DNA of 41,472 bases, taken from contig CAIYEN010000036.1 of assembly GCA_903925205.1 (NCBI GenBank), forward strand, positions 1 to 41,472, given 5' to 3'. Made by a program: the position numbers and the translations under genes. A model generated the notes under the pieces. That model made no database searches and was not told the origin of the DNA. It saw only the letters and a program-made list of their open reading frames with translations. Source of the stretch: an uncultured Opitutia bacterium (lineage in GTDB: Bacteria; Verrucomicrobiota; Verrucomicrobiia; Opitutales; UBA953). This document shows, in pieces, positions 33,401 through 40,928 of the stretch (positions are counted from its first letter, which is position 1; the number at the start of each line of letters is the position of its first letter).

Positions 33401-36195
33401 AGACCCAGCGCCGACTGATCGAGAGCCTCGGCGACCCGCTCAACGACGGCTCGATCGAGGCCGAGGCGATGGCCGCCATCCATTCCGACAAGCAGGGTGC
33501 GCTGCTGTCGAGCGAGTTGAAGGTGCTGGCCCGCAAGGCCGGGCAGTCCGGCACCATCACGCTGGACGACATCAAGGGATGGGCCGCAAACACGATCGGC
33601 GAGATGTCGGTCTACCAGGCCACACAGGCGGCGAAGTACCAGCGCGCCGAGCGCATGGCCGGGCAGGCCGTGCAGCGGGCGCTGATCAAAGGCGACTTCG
33701 TGGCGGCGTTCAAGGCGAAGCAGGACCAGCTAGTCAACTTCGCCCTGTACACCGAGGCCAAGAAGGCAGCGCAGGAGGCCGAGAGCATCCGCAAGCTGGC
33801 AGACCGCTACGCCTCGGCGGCGACCATCAAGTCGATGGACCAGGGCGCGCTGGAGCAGATCCACCAGTTGCTCGAGGACTACGACTTCAAGCGCCGCAGC
33901 GGCGCCCTGTTGGCTGAGCGCACGACCTTCAGCGCGTGGGCGGCCGAGCAGGCGGCGCAGGGCTTTGAGGTAATCGAGCCGCCCCGGTTGAAGGGCGCTC
34001 AGCGGGTTCACTTCAGCCAAATGAACATGGACGAGATCCGAGGGCTGGGCGACACGATCAAGCAGATCGCCCACATCGGCCGCTGGAAGCAGGAGATGGT
34101 CGACGGCGCCAAGAAGCGCGCCTTTGACGCGATCGTCGCCGAGGCTGTCGACACCGCCGGCAAGATTGATCAGCGCGGCGTCAGCCAGATGCGCCGCGGC
34201 ACGACCGCGTTGCAGGACAAGCTGGGCGACGTCGCATCGTGGTTTCGGTCGGTCGACGCCGCACTCCTGAAGATGGAGACCATCTTCGAGTGGCTCGACA
34301 ACGACAAGACGGGCAGGGGCGTATTCAGCCGGGTGGTCTTCCGGCGAATTGCCGACGCGCAGGTGAAAGAGCGCGACATGCAGAAGGACCTCGCCGGAAA
34401 GATGCAGGTGATCTACGACAAGGTCCCGGCCGCCCAGCGCAAAGACTGGTCGAAGCAGCACGTCATTACCGAGCTGGGGACCAAGCTGAACAAGTCGCAG
34501 ATGATCGCGGTCGCGCTGAACATCGGCAACGCCTCGAATCTGCAGAAGATGCTGTCCGGCGAAAAGTGGGACGAGGCCGCCGTCAGGCAGATGCTGAACC
34601 AGCACCTGACCAAGGAAGAGTGGCAGTTCGTTCAGGACACCTGGGACCTGATCAATTCCCTGTGGCCCGAGACCGAGGCGCTTGAGAAACGGGTCAACGG
34701 CGTGGCGCCGCCCAAGGTCGAGCCGACCCCGGTCGAGACCCCACACGGCACCCTGCGGGGCGGCTACTACCCGATGGCCTATGACAAGGCCGGCGACATC
34801 AAGGCCGACCGCATCGCGTCCAATAGCGCCGAGGGCCTGTTCGACCCGGAATACCGGAGGGCCTCGACCCGCGCCGGCTCGACCAACAAGCGCACCGAGG
34901 GCTTCAACGCCAAGGTGCTGCTGTCGCTCAATGTCATCGGCATGCACCTGAACGAGGTCGCCCACGACCTGGCCTTCCGCGAGGCCGTGATGGATGCCTT
35001 CAAGTTCCTGTCGAACGACAAGGTGCGCGAGGCAATCCGATCGGCGGTAGGCCCCGAATACGAGAAGCAGACGCAGGTCTGGCTGAAGGCGGTGGCCAAC
35101 GAGTGGGCGGTCGATCGGCGCGGCCTCGAGGGCATCGACAAGTTCCTGCAGACGGCTCGTGCCAACACGGCGATCGTCGGCATGGGCTTCCGCGTCAGCA
35201 CGATGTTCTCGCAGGTGGCGGGCTTCGCCAACTCCATCCAGCGCCTCGGCTCTGCCTCAATGATGGCCGGCATCCGCGACTTCTACAAGGACCCGGCCGG
35301 CATGGCGGCGTTCGTGCGCGAACGGTCGGGCGAGATGCGCCACCGGGCGAACGACCTCGAGCGCGACATCCGGCTAGCGCTGAAGCGCATGGAAGGCAAG
35401 GACGGCAACCTCGACGCGGTGCGCCGGTTTGCCTTTCGCGGTATTGCGCTGTTCGACGCCGCGGTCTCGCTGCCGACCTGGGTAGGCGCCTATAACCAGG
35501 GCCTGAAGCAGGGTATGACCGACGCCGAAGCCGTGGCCTACGGCGACAAGATGGTGCGCGACACTCAGGGCGCCGGATCGGTCAAGGACCTGTCCGCGTT
35601 CCAGCGCGGCGGCGAGGCCCTGAAGTTGCTGGGCATGTTCTATTCGTACTTCAACGTCTACTACAACCGGCAGCGCGGGCTGGTACGCGACGCACGGGAG
35701 GCCGACAGCTTCTCCGACTACATGGACGTGGTCGGCCAGGGGTTGTGGCTGATGGTCGTGCCGACGCTGCTGTCGGCCCTGCTCTCGGGACAGGGACCGG
35801 AGGACGACGAGGAGTGGTGGCTGTGGGCCACCCGCAACGTCGGCTTCGGCGTGTTCTCCGGTATCCCTTGGGCGCGCGACATCGGCGGCTCGCTGTCGAA
35901 CCAGATCGCCGGCAAGGGCTTCGGCGGCGCCAAGCTGTCTCCGGTGCAGGGCATTGGCGAGGGCATCCAGCACCTGACCACCGACGCCGCACACCTGGTA
36001 AACGGCGAGGAGACGTCGAAGTCTTCGATCAAGAACCTGTTCAACGTGGTTGGCTTGTTCACCGCGCTGCCGACCGGCCAGCTCGGCGCCACAACGCAGT
36101 TCGTTTGGGACGCCTTGGCCGAGGGCAGCCAGAACCCCGAGGGCCTGCTCGACTGGCTCAAGGGCCTGGCCTATGGGCCGAAGAAGCAGAAGTAG
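27481..36195 (+). CDS. 2904-aa large polyvalent internal virion protein (gp16-like), with HETGH metallopeptidase-like motif and hydrophobic C-terminus
   Basis: Single ORF; STLAHETGHLWLAELE at about 32515-32560; TM-like C-terminal segments. Confidence 0.85.
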   Translation: MTDISMGMDEGPDVQVAEAPVPSPLAKQPAGKNEYDDLVAQAPQVTTAPPAGDYDALVVDLKKARDQRLRGTLVGAQQSTPDAAAKAVDLAKKTGVPADIVERNLDKVDGDHKLNEYDAILKKSPKLSLWLLADQINAKVAKDDFESLSFLEHTINEAFWRPYYSGRAEAQEKNINQSVQLGADLEAALARQASGETLSAYDEGLVKDEAAIRDVVRQSIIDAGTERTRRQEQAAALPQRPNVIEMQKAGKAGDWEAWWKAFDKDKLGAFYTVALQSMYTLPAQLVGGAIAGPGGAGAMSFGFEYWGAVMDALEESGVDINDPTQLTKAFADPAKMAKVKEQATIKAGTIATLDAVSFGVASKFLGIGKRMVTRTATNIPAQVALQGALGGAGEAGGSYLAGMKVDPHAVMAEIMGEGFGSPVEVATARWREARQADMTAKQWETFQALPPLQQQAEGMAMSIDKLVAIANDTKLATSSPSKLQEFIASVSGQDATVYIPAEAVMTFMQDMTGLQAEQFADRLGISDQLARIAATNEDLAIPLARYITGASEAHAAWREQIRTEVDGFSIKQAQEYEKSKATELKELQDRFEEQIAAGIVADPQTIVYQQVLAMAKANGYTNEVAAQHAAIYASRYASRAARNPERYADALDAFQQAGTGKGMTIQTVLPDGTRAMGPDVFDTLLDSIRSGKDPIVPPAHFAHLEARKEAQKAALEPVLGPEPPPAPPTPKQVAEARNKAALEAFKAQRQEVADALTSMGLDPATMTNAQIRDAIAKQVKEGTTYQQGAKKSLSDSLIMVAQRGDRVTGNRLLLSSEEKAAIEASVGPSGLSAKEITTTVRKHKLAHPPAQGWEPLVFLRAQLDPKGKPEFIYQQVPYGFIRDSNNKEIEPTDKRYAARVEAIGSAISEEVRIVYRRAISGDKNAQNILAQAGWYKAMRARLRQEFGGLGDLFADALGATSPNTPVRGNWENAIDGLRRASRGDFDELMPKWVAWSENIDRLEMELRAFVNERLAQQDDNGKPRTKKSVLSMPEYQKLRKELSAARVLPMDLMPRKESGAQYGFNGKNLVRAMLDLWRVIKDADADIGRSGTAPKALNFSGNLIGFREKATIDVWAARLLQRLAGKRRIPSMAESTVSGEMLSDASTTKQFGFGQDAFAHAVNLIKSDSEMKQDASLAKINDDDLQAVVWFIEKEVWTVNNWTSVAGEGGSFELEANLTGTAKQARVRELRKIIDSSPASADVEAAANADAVSDKVATWTAEHTAEIEELGKINERLSSEADTLSKKEQSDLKKRAAELEKAIKLPADLAKEMRAVESAQRRIDERAANKVLARAELATLERPVDRYVGGLSTQMSIDNQGMDYVPTNADMARLGEAIRLAVYENDKNADVLASKALSTQGRYGSVERSLDLEIVTREGYDPSTVWAEMLRQAQAARQDSTFLSRVLREHEAIDYTKHRPGVEIYFRDAAAAEQLEKMLEDLAKEGVSFLTVTVDGRRMPGYVAGAMPSAVGVRLQYIPEFEQRYGNDDFSGLDDAAIAARMQAKRDELQDVAFRVAANVPGVSFAGVFWHETEVAFSHQYQEKIDALATRRLEVESGTPGGEAGWRGQSVGAGIEDANRQSREAASGQPGEQSGDVPGGNAVGSDQGLGETYQQEARGEITFADNVTTISLFQARDLSTLAHETGHLWLAELESDAKHSAASDRSKADWQTVLTFLGSDGYITREQHELFARAFETYLMEGKAPTEGLRGVFRSFKNWLVGIYRNLARLQAPISPEMREVFDRLIATDEEIAAARDVQGFNPVFTDAKSAGMTEVEFAAYTKRVTQVVDAAEEAVLEKVMATIRRQKTKEVAAEKSKIRKEVTEEMMKDPGNAALHLLRTGMLYGSPVTPMSLVDAKLSRAALVAIIGEEGLKNLPRGIYANEGIDPDDLAQVFGLGNGQELVERLMHIQAEADAMRAKGDNRSPLNARIAEETQRRLIESLGDPLNDGSIEAEAMAAIHSDKQGALLSSELKVLARKAGQSGTITLDDIKGWAANTIGEMSVYQATQAAKYQRAERMAGQAVQRALIKGDFVAAFKAKQDQLVNFALYTEAKKAAQEAESIRKLADRYASAATIKSMDQGALEQIHQLLEDYDFKRRSGALLAERTTFSAWAAEQAAQGFEVIEPPRLKGAQRVHFSQMNMDEIRGLGDTIKQIAHIGRWKQEMVDGAKKRAFDAIVAEAVDTAGKIDQRGVSQMRRGTTALQDKLGDVASWFRSVDAALLKMETIFEWLDNDKTGRGVFSRVVFRRIADAQVKERDMQKDLAGKMQVIYDKVPAAQRKDWSKQHVITELGTKLNKSQMIAVALNIGNASNLQKMLSGEKWDEAAVRQMLNQHLTKEEWQFVQDTWDLINSLWPETEALEKRVNGVAPPKVEPTPVETPHGTLRGGYYPMAYDKAGDIKADRIASNSAEGLFDPEYRRASTRAGSTNKRTEGFNAKVLLSLNVIGMHLNEVAHDLAFREAVMDAFKFLSNDKVREAIRSAVGPEYEKQTQVWLKAVANEWAVDRRGLEGIDKFLQTARANTAIVGMGFRVSTMFSQVAGFANSIQRLGSASMMAGIRDFYKDPAGMAAFVRERSGEMRHRANDLERDIRLALKRMEGKDGNLDAVRRFAFRGIALFDAAVSLPTWVGAYNQGLKQGMTDAEAVAYGDKMVRDTQGAGSVKDLSAFQRGGEALKLLGMFYSYFNVYYNRQRGLVRDAREADSFSDYMDVVGQGLWLMVVPTLLSALLSGQGPEDDEEWWLWATRNVGFGVFSGIPWARDIGGSLSNQIAGKGFGGAKLSPVQGIGEGIQHLTTDAAHLVNGEETSKSSIKNLFNVVGLFTALPTGQLGATTQFVWDALAEGSQNPEGLLDWLKGLAYGPKKQK
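32237..32428 (+). CDS. nested out-of-frame small protein, 63 aa (candidate overprinted gene)
   Basis: AGGAGAAG Shine-Dalgarno before ATG; MPSQLEDLKSSLARLEAKPGGADNPLVQGLKMQIASLEKPRADNPVSNRETYQAGMRSAPTKG; hand-counted GC3 about 79% versus about 48% in the giant frame. Confidence 0.6.
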   Translation: MPSQLEDLKSSLARLEAKPGGADNPLVQGLKMQIASLEKPRADNPVSNRETYQAGMRSAPTKG

Positions 36196-36222
36196 GCAAC
36201 GCCGTCAGGTGAGCCCAGATGT

Positions 36223-36248
36223 AGGACCGTGATTCACGTTCTGGTCCT
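36223..36248. terminator. possible terminator hairpin at end of late operon
   Basis: aggacc...ggtcct with internal cgtga-t-tcacg palindrome. Confidence 0.3.
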
Positions 36249-36398
36249 TCCTGTGCGAATCGGGGGCAATGGAAAGAAGTTGCGCCAAGTCATTGGTGGC
36301 GCTTGCTGGAAACGATCCGGCAATATTCTTAGTATCGCATAATATATATTGGGACTAGAAGCTCAGGCAAAACAACAGTTTGTGGTTGCGCTGGAATT

Positions 36399-36788
36399 TC
36401 AGGAAACATTGCGAGACTTGATCGGCTTCTTGCCCGTGGGCGTCTTGCCGTTCATGTAGACCAACACTTCAGCGGCCGACTTGATGACGTGCCGCAGATC
36501 CATGCGCTGGCGATTTATACCACGTTGATGGTCCTGGGTCACGACCAGAGCCTCGACCAAGGCCGCCTGCAGGGCCTCTATCTGGCGCCGCGTGTGGATC
36601 GGGTCGGAGAAGGTGAGTTCAAGCCGGACCGGCGCGCAGATCGCATCCACGGCCTCGGCGGACAGGCGCACGTCGCCGGGCTCGCGCGTGGTGGTGGTCG
36701 GGTCGAAGTTCTTGGCGCGGGCCATGAATGCCTCTCTCTGGCGCTGGAAATCGACAATCGCCTGTTCGGTGACGGTCATGTCGCTCAT
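36399..36788 (-). CDS. hypothetical protein, 129 aa
   Basis: ORF with RBS-like GGGATGAG upstream. Confidence 0.6.
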   Translation of the reverse strand: MSDMTVTEQAIVDFQRQREAFMARAKNFDPTTTTREPGDVRLSAEAVDAICAPVRLELTFSDPIHTRRQIEALQAALVEALVVTQDHQRGINRQRMDLRHVIKSAAEVLVYMNGKTPTGKKPIKSRNVS

Positions 36789-37087
36789 CCCTCCGTCTCC
36801 TTCGGTGCGTTTACGCTCTCGGCCCAATCGGCCCACGCCATGAGCGCCGCCGAAAGGGCTCGCGCCTCGCGCACATCGGTCAAGCTGAACTCCAGTTCGT
36901 AATGGTGCAGATTTTCCCGAGACCCTTGCCTCATCACCACGACCATTGATCCATCGGCAAATCCGGGATGAGGCCCGACTTCGATCATCGTCTCGTTCTC
37001 GGTGTAGGCGAGATCAACACGCGCACCCGCGACTGTTCTGTCGGGGTCGCGGAAAAGCGCATCTATGATGCGGCCAACGGATGTCAT
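36785..37087 (-). CDS. hypothetical protein, 100 aa
   Basis: ATGA overlap with downstream gene. Confidence 0.6.
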   Translation of the reverse strand: MTSVGRIIDALFRDPDRTVAGARVDLAYTENETMIEVGPHPGFADGSMVVVMRQGSRENLHHYELEFSLTDVREARALSAALMAWADWAESVNAPKETEG

Positions 37088-37263
37088 CGCTTATTCTCCT
37101 TATGGAATTTCTCGATAGCCTGCGCGATCCTCTCCCACGCTTCCGGGTCTGTGACCGCAAGACGGTTGTGGGCCATGCCGTTCTGACGCCACCAGCGTTC
37201 CCAATCCTCGCGGTTCCGCCAAGGGCCTACGGGCCACGCTATCGCTCTATTCGGCGTGTCCAT
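37084..37263 (-). CDS. hypothetical protein, 59 aa
   Basis: MDTPNRAIAWPVGPWRNREDWERWW...; overlaps adjacent genes. Confidence 0.5.
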   Translation of the reverse strand: MDTPNRAIAWPVGPWRNREDWERWWRQNGMAHNRLAVTDPEAWERIAQAIEKFHKENKR

Positions 37264-37568
37264 GCGTTGTATCCTGGTGGCGGTTTGCGCCATGCGGAGG
37301 GCTTCTTCGCCCCGTACAACTTCGCTTTGACGCGCTTCGCCTTCGACCACGCCGCCGCGTCCGCTTTGGTCTTGGTCGCGTGGCAGTCCTTATGGGCAGG
37401 CCGCATGTTGGCCGCGTCGTCCGCGCCATCGAGCGCCAAGGGCCGCACATGCTCCACGTCCCAAGGCTGGCCGACCTGAATACGCAACTCGCACAGGTGG
37501 CAGCGGCCAGAAGCGCTCTCAAAAATTCTCAGCCGCTGAAGCGGAGATAAGGTCCGTCTCTTAACCAT
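37239..37568 (-). CDS. HNH endonuclease
   Basis: GRCHLCELRIQVGQPWDVEHVRPLALDGADDAANMRPAHKDCHATKT. Confidence 0.85.
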   Translation of the reverse strand: MVKRRTLSPLQRLRIFESASGRCHLCELRIQVGQPWDVEHVRPLALDGADDAANMRPAHKDCHATKTKADAAAWSKAKRVKAKLYGAKKPSAWRKPPPGYNAWTRRIER

Positions 37569-38214
37569 GACGCCGCCATTGCTTGCCGGGAAGAAGCGCC
37601 TCCTCCAGTGGCCATCCTTTCGCGATCCTGTTCCGGAATGTCCCAGGCTTGAGGTCAAGTCCTCGGCATAGCTCGACCGAAGTCGTACCTCTCACGTAGT
37701 TGTTGCTCCGGTTCCGCGATTGCTCAATGTTTGTGGCCCAACGGCAATTCCCCGGCTCATAAGGACCGTTGTTGTTGATCCGATCTATTGAATGATCGGC
37801 AGACGGCCTGGTGCCCATATCTGCGGCGAATGCATCAATATCGTGCCACCGCTCGCAAACCACGATCCCGCGCCCGCCATATCGCGGATAGTCCTTGCTG
37901 CGCGAGTTGTGGCAACGATCCAGCATCCCGGCGTGGATGTTGTAAAGGGGGTGTTTTGTTATGTTCCTCGGCCTGCCGTCGATCAGGCAGCCGCACGATT
38001 TTCTGTTTCCCGCGCGCAGATCACCCCCTTGCGCAACCAAGAGGTTTCCGCAGTCGCATTGGCACTCGAAATGAGCGCCCGGCTTGTCGGGCACGTAGAC
38101 AAACCGCAAGACGGTTAATGCCCCGAACTTCCGCCCGGTTTCGTCCTTGGCCCGCTTGTCGTTCATCGACAGTCTCTCGCGTTGTAATGGGGAGAGGGAG
38201 CGGCGGGTGGTCAT
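37561..38214 (-). CDS. HNH/AP2-type homing endonuclease-like protein
   Basis: GRKFGALTVLRFV...FECQCDCGNLLVAQGGDLRAGNRKSCGCL...DHSIDRINNNGPYEPGNCRWAT. Confidence 0.85.
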   Translation of the reverse strand: MTTRRSLSPLQRERLSMNDKRAKDETGRKFGALTVLRFVYVPDKPGAHFECQCDCGNLLVAQGGDLRAGNRKSCGCLIDGRPRNITKHPLYNIHAGMLDRCHNSRSKDYPRYGGRGIVVCERWHDIDAFAADMGTRPSADHSIDRINNNGPYEPGNCRWATNIEQSRNRSNNYVRGTTSVELCRGLDLKPGTFRNRIAKGWPLEEALLPGKQWRRHG

Positions 38215-38612
38215 GCTTCAATCTTCTTGAACGTGACGCCGTGTTGATGGCCGAACACGAACAGCCACTCGTTCAGCGCGGCGCATTGCTTCGTGGTCAG
38301 GTCGCTCGTGTGCGGGAGCAGGAGGGCGAATTGCAGCCCGTCCAGGCTCTCGACAAGCTCCGGCGTCTCGCCCGTCTCGATCAGCCATTGCAAAGTAATC
38401 CGGCGCTTCCACCACACGGCGTCGTGCAGTTCGCCCGTTTCCGGCGGCCACGCCAGTTGGTCCGCGATGTCGTTCAGCGCCGCGTGAAGGAGGCGGTTTT
38501 GCTTGTGGGTCCGGCTTTGATGCGGGCGCGGGCTTCCCTTCCGGCTTCCACCAACCGGACGCGGTCCGCCTCGCTCAGAGCCGTAATCAGGGATTTGTGC
38601 TGTCGCCACCAT
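38211..38612 (-). CDS. NinB-like recombination protein (start uncertain)
   Basis: HKQNRLLHAALNDIADQLAWPPETGELHDAVWWKRRITLQWL...LTTKQCAALNEWLFVFGHQHGV. Confidence 0.7.
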   Translation of the reverse strand: MVATAQIPDYGSERGGPRPVGGSRKGSPRPHQSRTHKQNRLLHAALNDIADQLAWPPETGELHDAVWWKRRITLQWLIETGETPELVESLDGLQFALLLPHTSDLTTKQCAALNEWLFVFGHQHGVTFKKIEA

Positions 38613-38683
38613 GTGTCCAACTCATCGTCAGAGGTTGCCTGTGCAAGCGCCCAAATCAGGACGATAGGCAACAAGTCACTCAA
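38474..38683 (-). CDS. hypothetical protein, 69 aa, overlapping NinB-like gene out of frame
   Basis: TSDDELDTWWRQHKSLITALSEADRVRLVEAGREARARI. Confidence 0.5.
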   Translation of the reverse strand: MSDLLPIVLIWALAQATSDDELDTWWRQHKSLITALSEADRVRLVEAGREARARIKAGPTSKTASFTRR

Positions 38684-39587
38684 GGTCCTCGCCGGTCACG
38701 TTCTGGTAGCACTGCTTGACGCGCAGATACTGTCCGGGGGAGTTGTCGGAAAGCCACTGCAGCGGCGACTTCGACTTTCGAGGCGGCACCGTCTGGGCGA
38801 CGCGACGCCATTCCTTTGCGCTTTCGGTGTTGCCCATATTGATCGTCTGAATAGCCCCGTCCGCGAACTCCTTAGCCCTCTCAGCAGCCTTGGCGCTGTA
38901 GTTGGACAGCAGGCGGCCATCTTCCCCGCGCGGCCCTGTGGAGAGCCGTTCCACGTCGTCGTTGTGGTCGGCCCCGTTGCCGTCGTCGTCCACGTCGCCA
39001 ACAGCCAGATTGAATATCAGCTTGAGTAGATACCTCTGGCCGTAAGAGGCAGCCGCTCCCGTGGCATGTGTCCTGGTCATCACGTCGCCGCCCTTGGCTC
39101 CCTTGCCATCTGCGGGCATGTCGATTTTGTAGTCCTGCCTGTGGCCGCCTCTATGCGACACGACGCAGAGCAAACGAACCTCTGCCGGAGTGGGGGCGTC
39201 GCCTGTGTTGAAGCTCAGGGCGAAGCCGTGCCGGGCGTAGATTGGCCGCACGGCATGATCGAGCGCCGCATAGGTCGCGTATTTGCTCCGGGTCTGGCTG
39301 TTGTTCGCGTCCGGGCTGATCGCCCGCATGGCTTCCTGGGCATCGGCCATAGCGGCGTCGAACTCGTCCCGCGCCTGCTTGGCGTCGCGGCGCTCCTTCA
39401 TCTGTAGAAGGCGGTCCATCTTGTCGATATCGACGCGGGGATCTGAAGCCGCGCGCTCGATCATCATGAGAAACGGGTCGCCTCCGGTCGGGATGGCGGG
39501 CGGCTGGTGCTGGGCAACGGCTGGTGCCGCTCCCTGCGGCATGGCATCGACCGGCGTAAAGTCGATCTCTTGAATAACGCTGTCCAT
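38676..39587 (-). CDS. ERF-family single-strand annealing recombinase
   Basis: FDAAMADAQEAMRAISPDANNSQTRSKYATYAALDHAVRPIYARHGFALSF...GAAASYGQRYLLKLIFNLAV. Confidence 0.9.
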   Translation of the reverse strand: MDSVIQEIDFTPVDAMPQGAAPAVAQHQPPAIPTGGDPFLMMIERAASDPRVDIDKMDRLLQMKERRDAKQARDEFDAAMADAQEAMRAISPDANNSQTRSKYATYAALDHAVRPIYARHGFALSFNTGDAPTPAEVRLLCVVSHRGGHRQDYKIDMPADGKGAKGGDVMTRTHATGAAASYGQRYLLKLIFNLAVGDVDDDGNGADHNDDVERLSTGPRGEDGRLLSNYSAKAAERAKEFADGAIQTINMGNTESAKEWRRVAQTVPPRKSKSPLQWLSDNSPGQYLRVKQCYQNVTGEDLE

Positions 39588-39635
39588 CTGTATGGCTCCT
39601 GTTGTGTTAGTTGAAAGTTGGAGTGATAGCGGCGG

Positions 39636-39743
39636 TCACGACATCACCTCGAGCGCAGCACTGGCCCGCGGCACGTACAGGATGATGAAGGCCAGCCCGG
39701 CCAGCAGGAACGTGACCGCGATGGCGTTGGCGAGGCGGGTCAT
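39636..39743 (-). CDS. 35-aa single-TM micropeptide
   Basis: MTRLANAIAVTFLLAGLAFIILYVPRASAALEVMS; overlaps upstream stop. Confidence 0.5.
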   Translation of the reverse strand: MTRLANAIAVTFLLAGLAFIILYVPRASAALEVMS

Positions 39744-40039
39744 GGCGCCGCTCTCTTCCAGAACTCGCGCGGCAGCTTCATGTCCAACTGCATCGAGTGA
39801 TGATCGGTATAGGCGTCCACGTAGTGCAGGACGCGACCGCCGGGCGACATTGAGACGGTGACGCGCCGGCCCGTCGCTTCCCAGTGGAGGTGCGGGCAGT
39901 CGATTGTGTGGACGCCAACCCTCACGAGGCCGGCCGCTGCGAATTCGAATGGACCCGAGTGCTTGATGATGCCGTCGCTGCGGGTCGCGCCCAGCGCCCA
40001 AGTGAACGCCGCGCGAAGCATTTGCTCTGTCTTGGTCAT
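39740..40039 (-). CDS. hypothetical protein, 99 aa
   Basis: ORF with ATGA couplings on both sides. Confidence 0.6.
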   Translation of the reverse strand: MTKTEQMLRAAFTWALGATRSDGIIKHSGPFEFAAAGLVRVGVHTIDCPHLHWEATGRRVTVSMSPGGRVLHYVDAYTDHHSMQLDMKLPREFWKRAAP

Positions 40040-40380
40040 CGGTCGGCCCTCAGCTCGGCGGCGTATTCCCGCGCGCCTTCGTGGTCAGAAGCGGCGATTT
40101 CGAGCGCGGCGTCGTAGCCCTCGTTGTCGAGCCAGTCCTGCGCCTCGTCCAGCAGCATGCGGTCAGCGATGTCGGTGAACACGCCGTGATTGCCGGCGCC
40201 CGGCTTGATGCTCACAACCTCGACTTCGGCGTCCCATCCGGGGTGCCCAGGATCGCCGTTGCGCAGGTACATCACGTCGGGGCTGCCGGGCCGGAACTCG
40301 AACGTGATTTCCTGCTCGTCCTCCCAATCCATGCCGTCGCGGGAGCCGGACCTGTACCAGTTGATTTTGTGCTTGCTCAT
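40036..40380 (-). CDS. hypothetical protein, 114 aa
   Basis: ORF with overlapping start/stop couplings. Confidence 0.6.
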   Translation of the reverse strand: MSKHKINWYRSGSRDGMDWEDEQEITFEFRPGSPDVMYLRNGDPGHPGWDAEVEVVSIKPGAGNHGVFTDIADRMLLDEAQDWLDNEGYDAALEIAASDHEGAREYAAELRADR

Positions 40381-40649
40381 GACGCAGCCTCGCAGGCTGC
40401 GTGATATCCGCCGGTCGGGCTGTCATCGCCCAAATGCTCCTGCGCCCACTCCGAGAGCATCGCCTGCATGGTGTCATCGAGCGCGTGCAGCGTGGCCTTG
40501 GCCGATACGAACTGCACCTCGGCAGGATCGGCGGGGTCGATGCGCGTGGCGCGAGCGCCCGCCGTGTAGGTGTAGGTGATCTCGACCTGGATCGAGTCAG
40601 GCTGCAGCCCGAAGGGGCAGTACGCCGTCATGGTGTGCTTGGTTGTCAT
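40377..40649 (-). CDS. hypothetical protein, 90 aa; homologue of truncated 1-79
   Basis: MTTKHTMTAYCPFGLQPDSIQVEITYTY... Confidence 0.65.
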   Translation of the reverse strand: MTTKHTMTAYCPFGLQPDSIQVEITYTYTAGARATRIDPADPAEVQFVSAKATLHALDDTMQAMLSEWAQEHLGDDSPTGGYHAACEAAS

Positions 40650-40912
40650 CACGCGGCCTCGTCCATCAAGCCAAGGTCAGCGGCCTCGATGGCGCGCGGC
40701 TCTGCGTGGTTGATCGCGTTCTCCAGCGCGATCAGGAGGGCGCAGGCGTCGGCCATGTAGAGCAGGATATTGAACTCGCCGCTTTGCACGCTGTCGCCGA
40801 GCCGGATGTTGATGAACGCTTGGCCGTTTCCGTTCTCCAAGTCCTGCGGAAACCCGGAGACATGGATGCCGGGGCGGTGGGCGCGCTTAACGCTGAATGT
40901 CTTGATGTCCAT
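40649..40912 (-). CDS. hypothetical protein, 87 aa; homologue of 79-330
   Basis: MDIKTFSVKRAHRPGIHVSGFPQDLENGNGQAFINIRL... Confidence 0.7.
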   Translation of the reverse strand: MDIKTFSVKRAHRPGIHVSGFPQDLENGNGQAFINIRLGDSVQSGEFNILLYMADACALLIALENAINHAEPRAIEAADLGLMDEAA

Positions 40913-40928
40913 TTCCCTCTCCTTGTGA

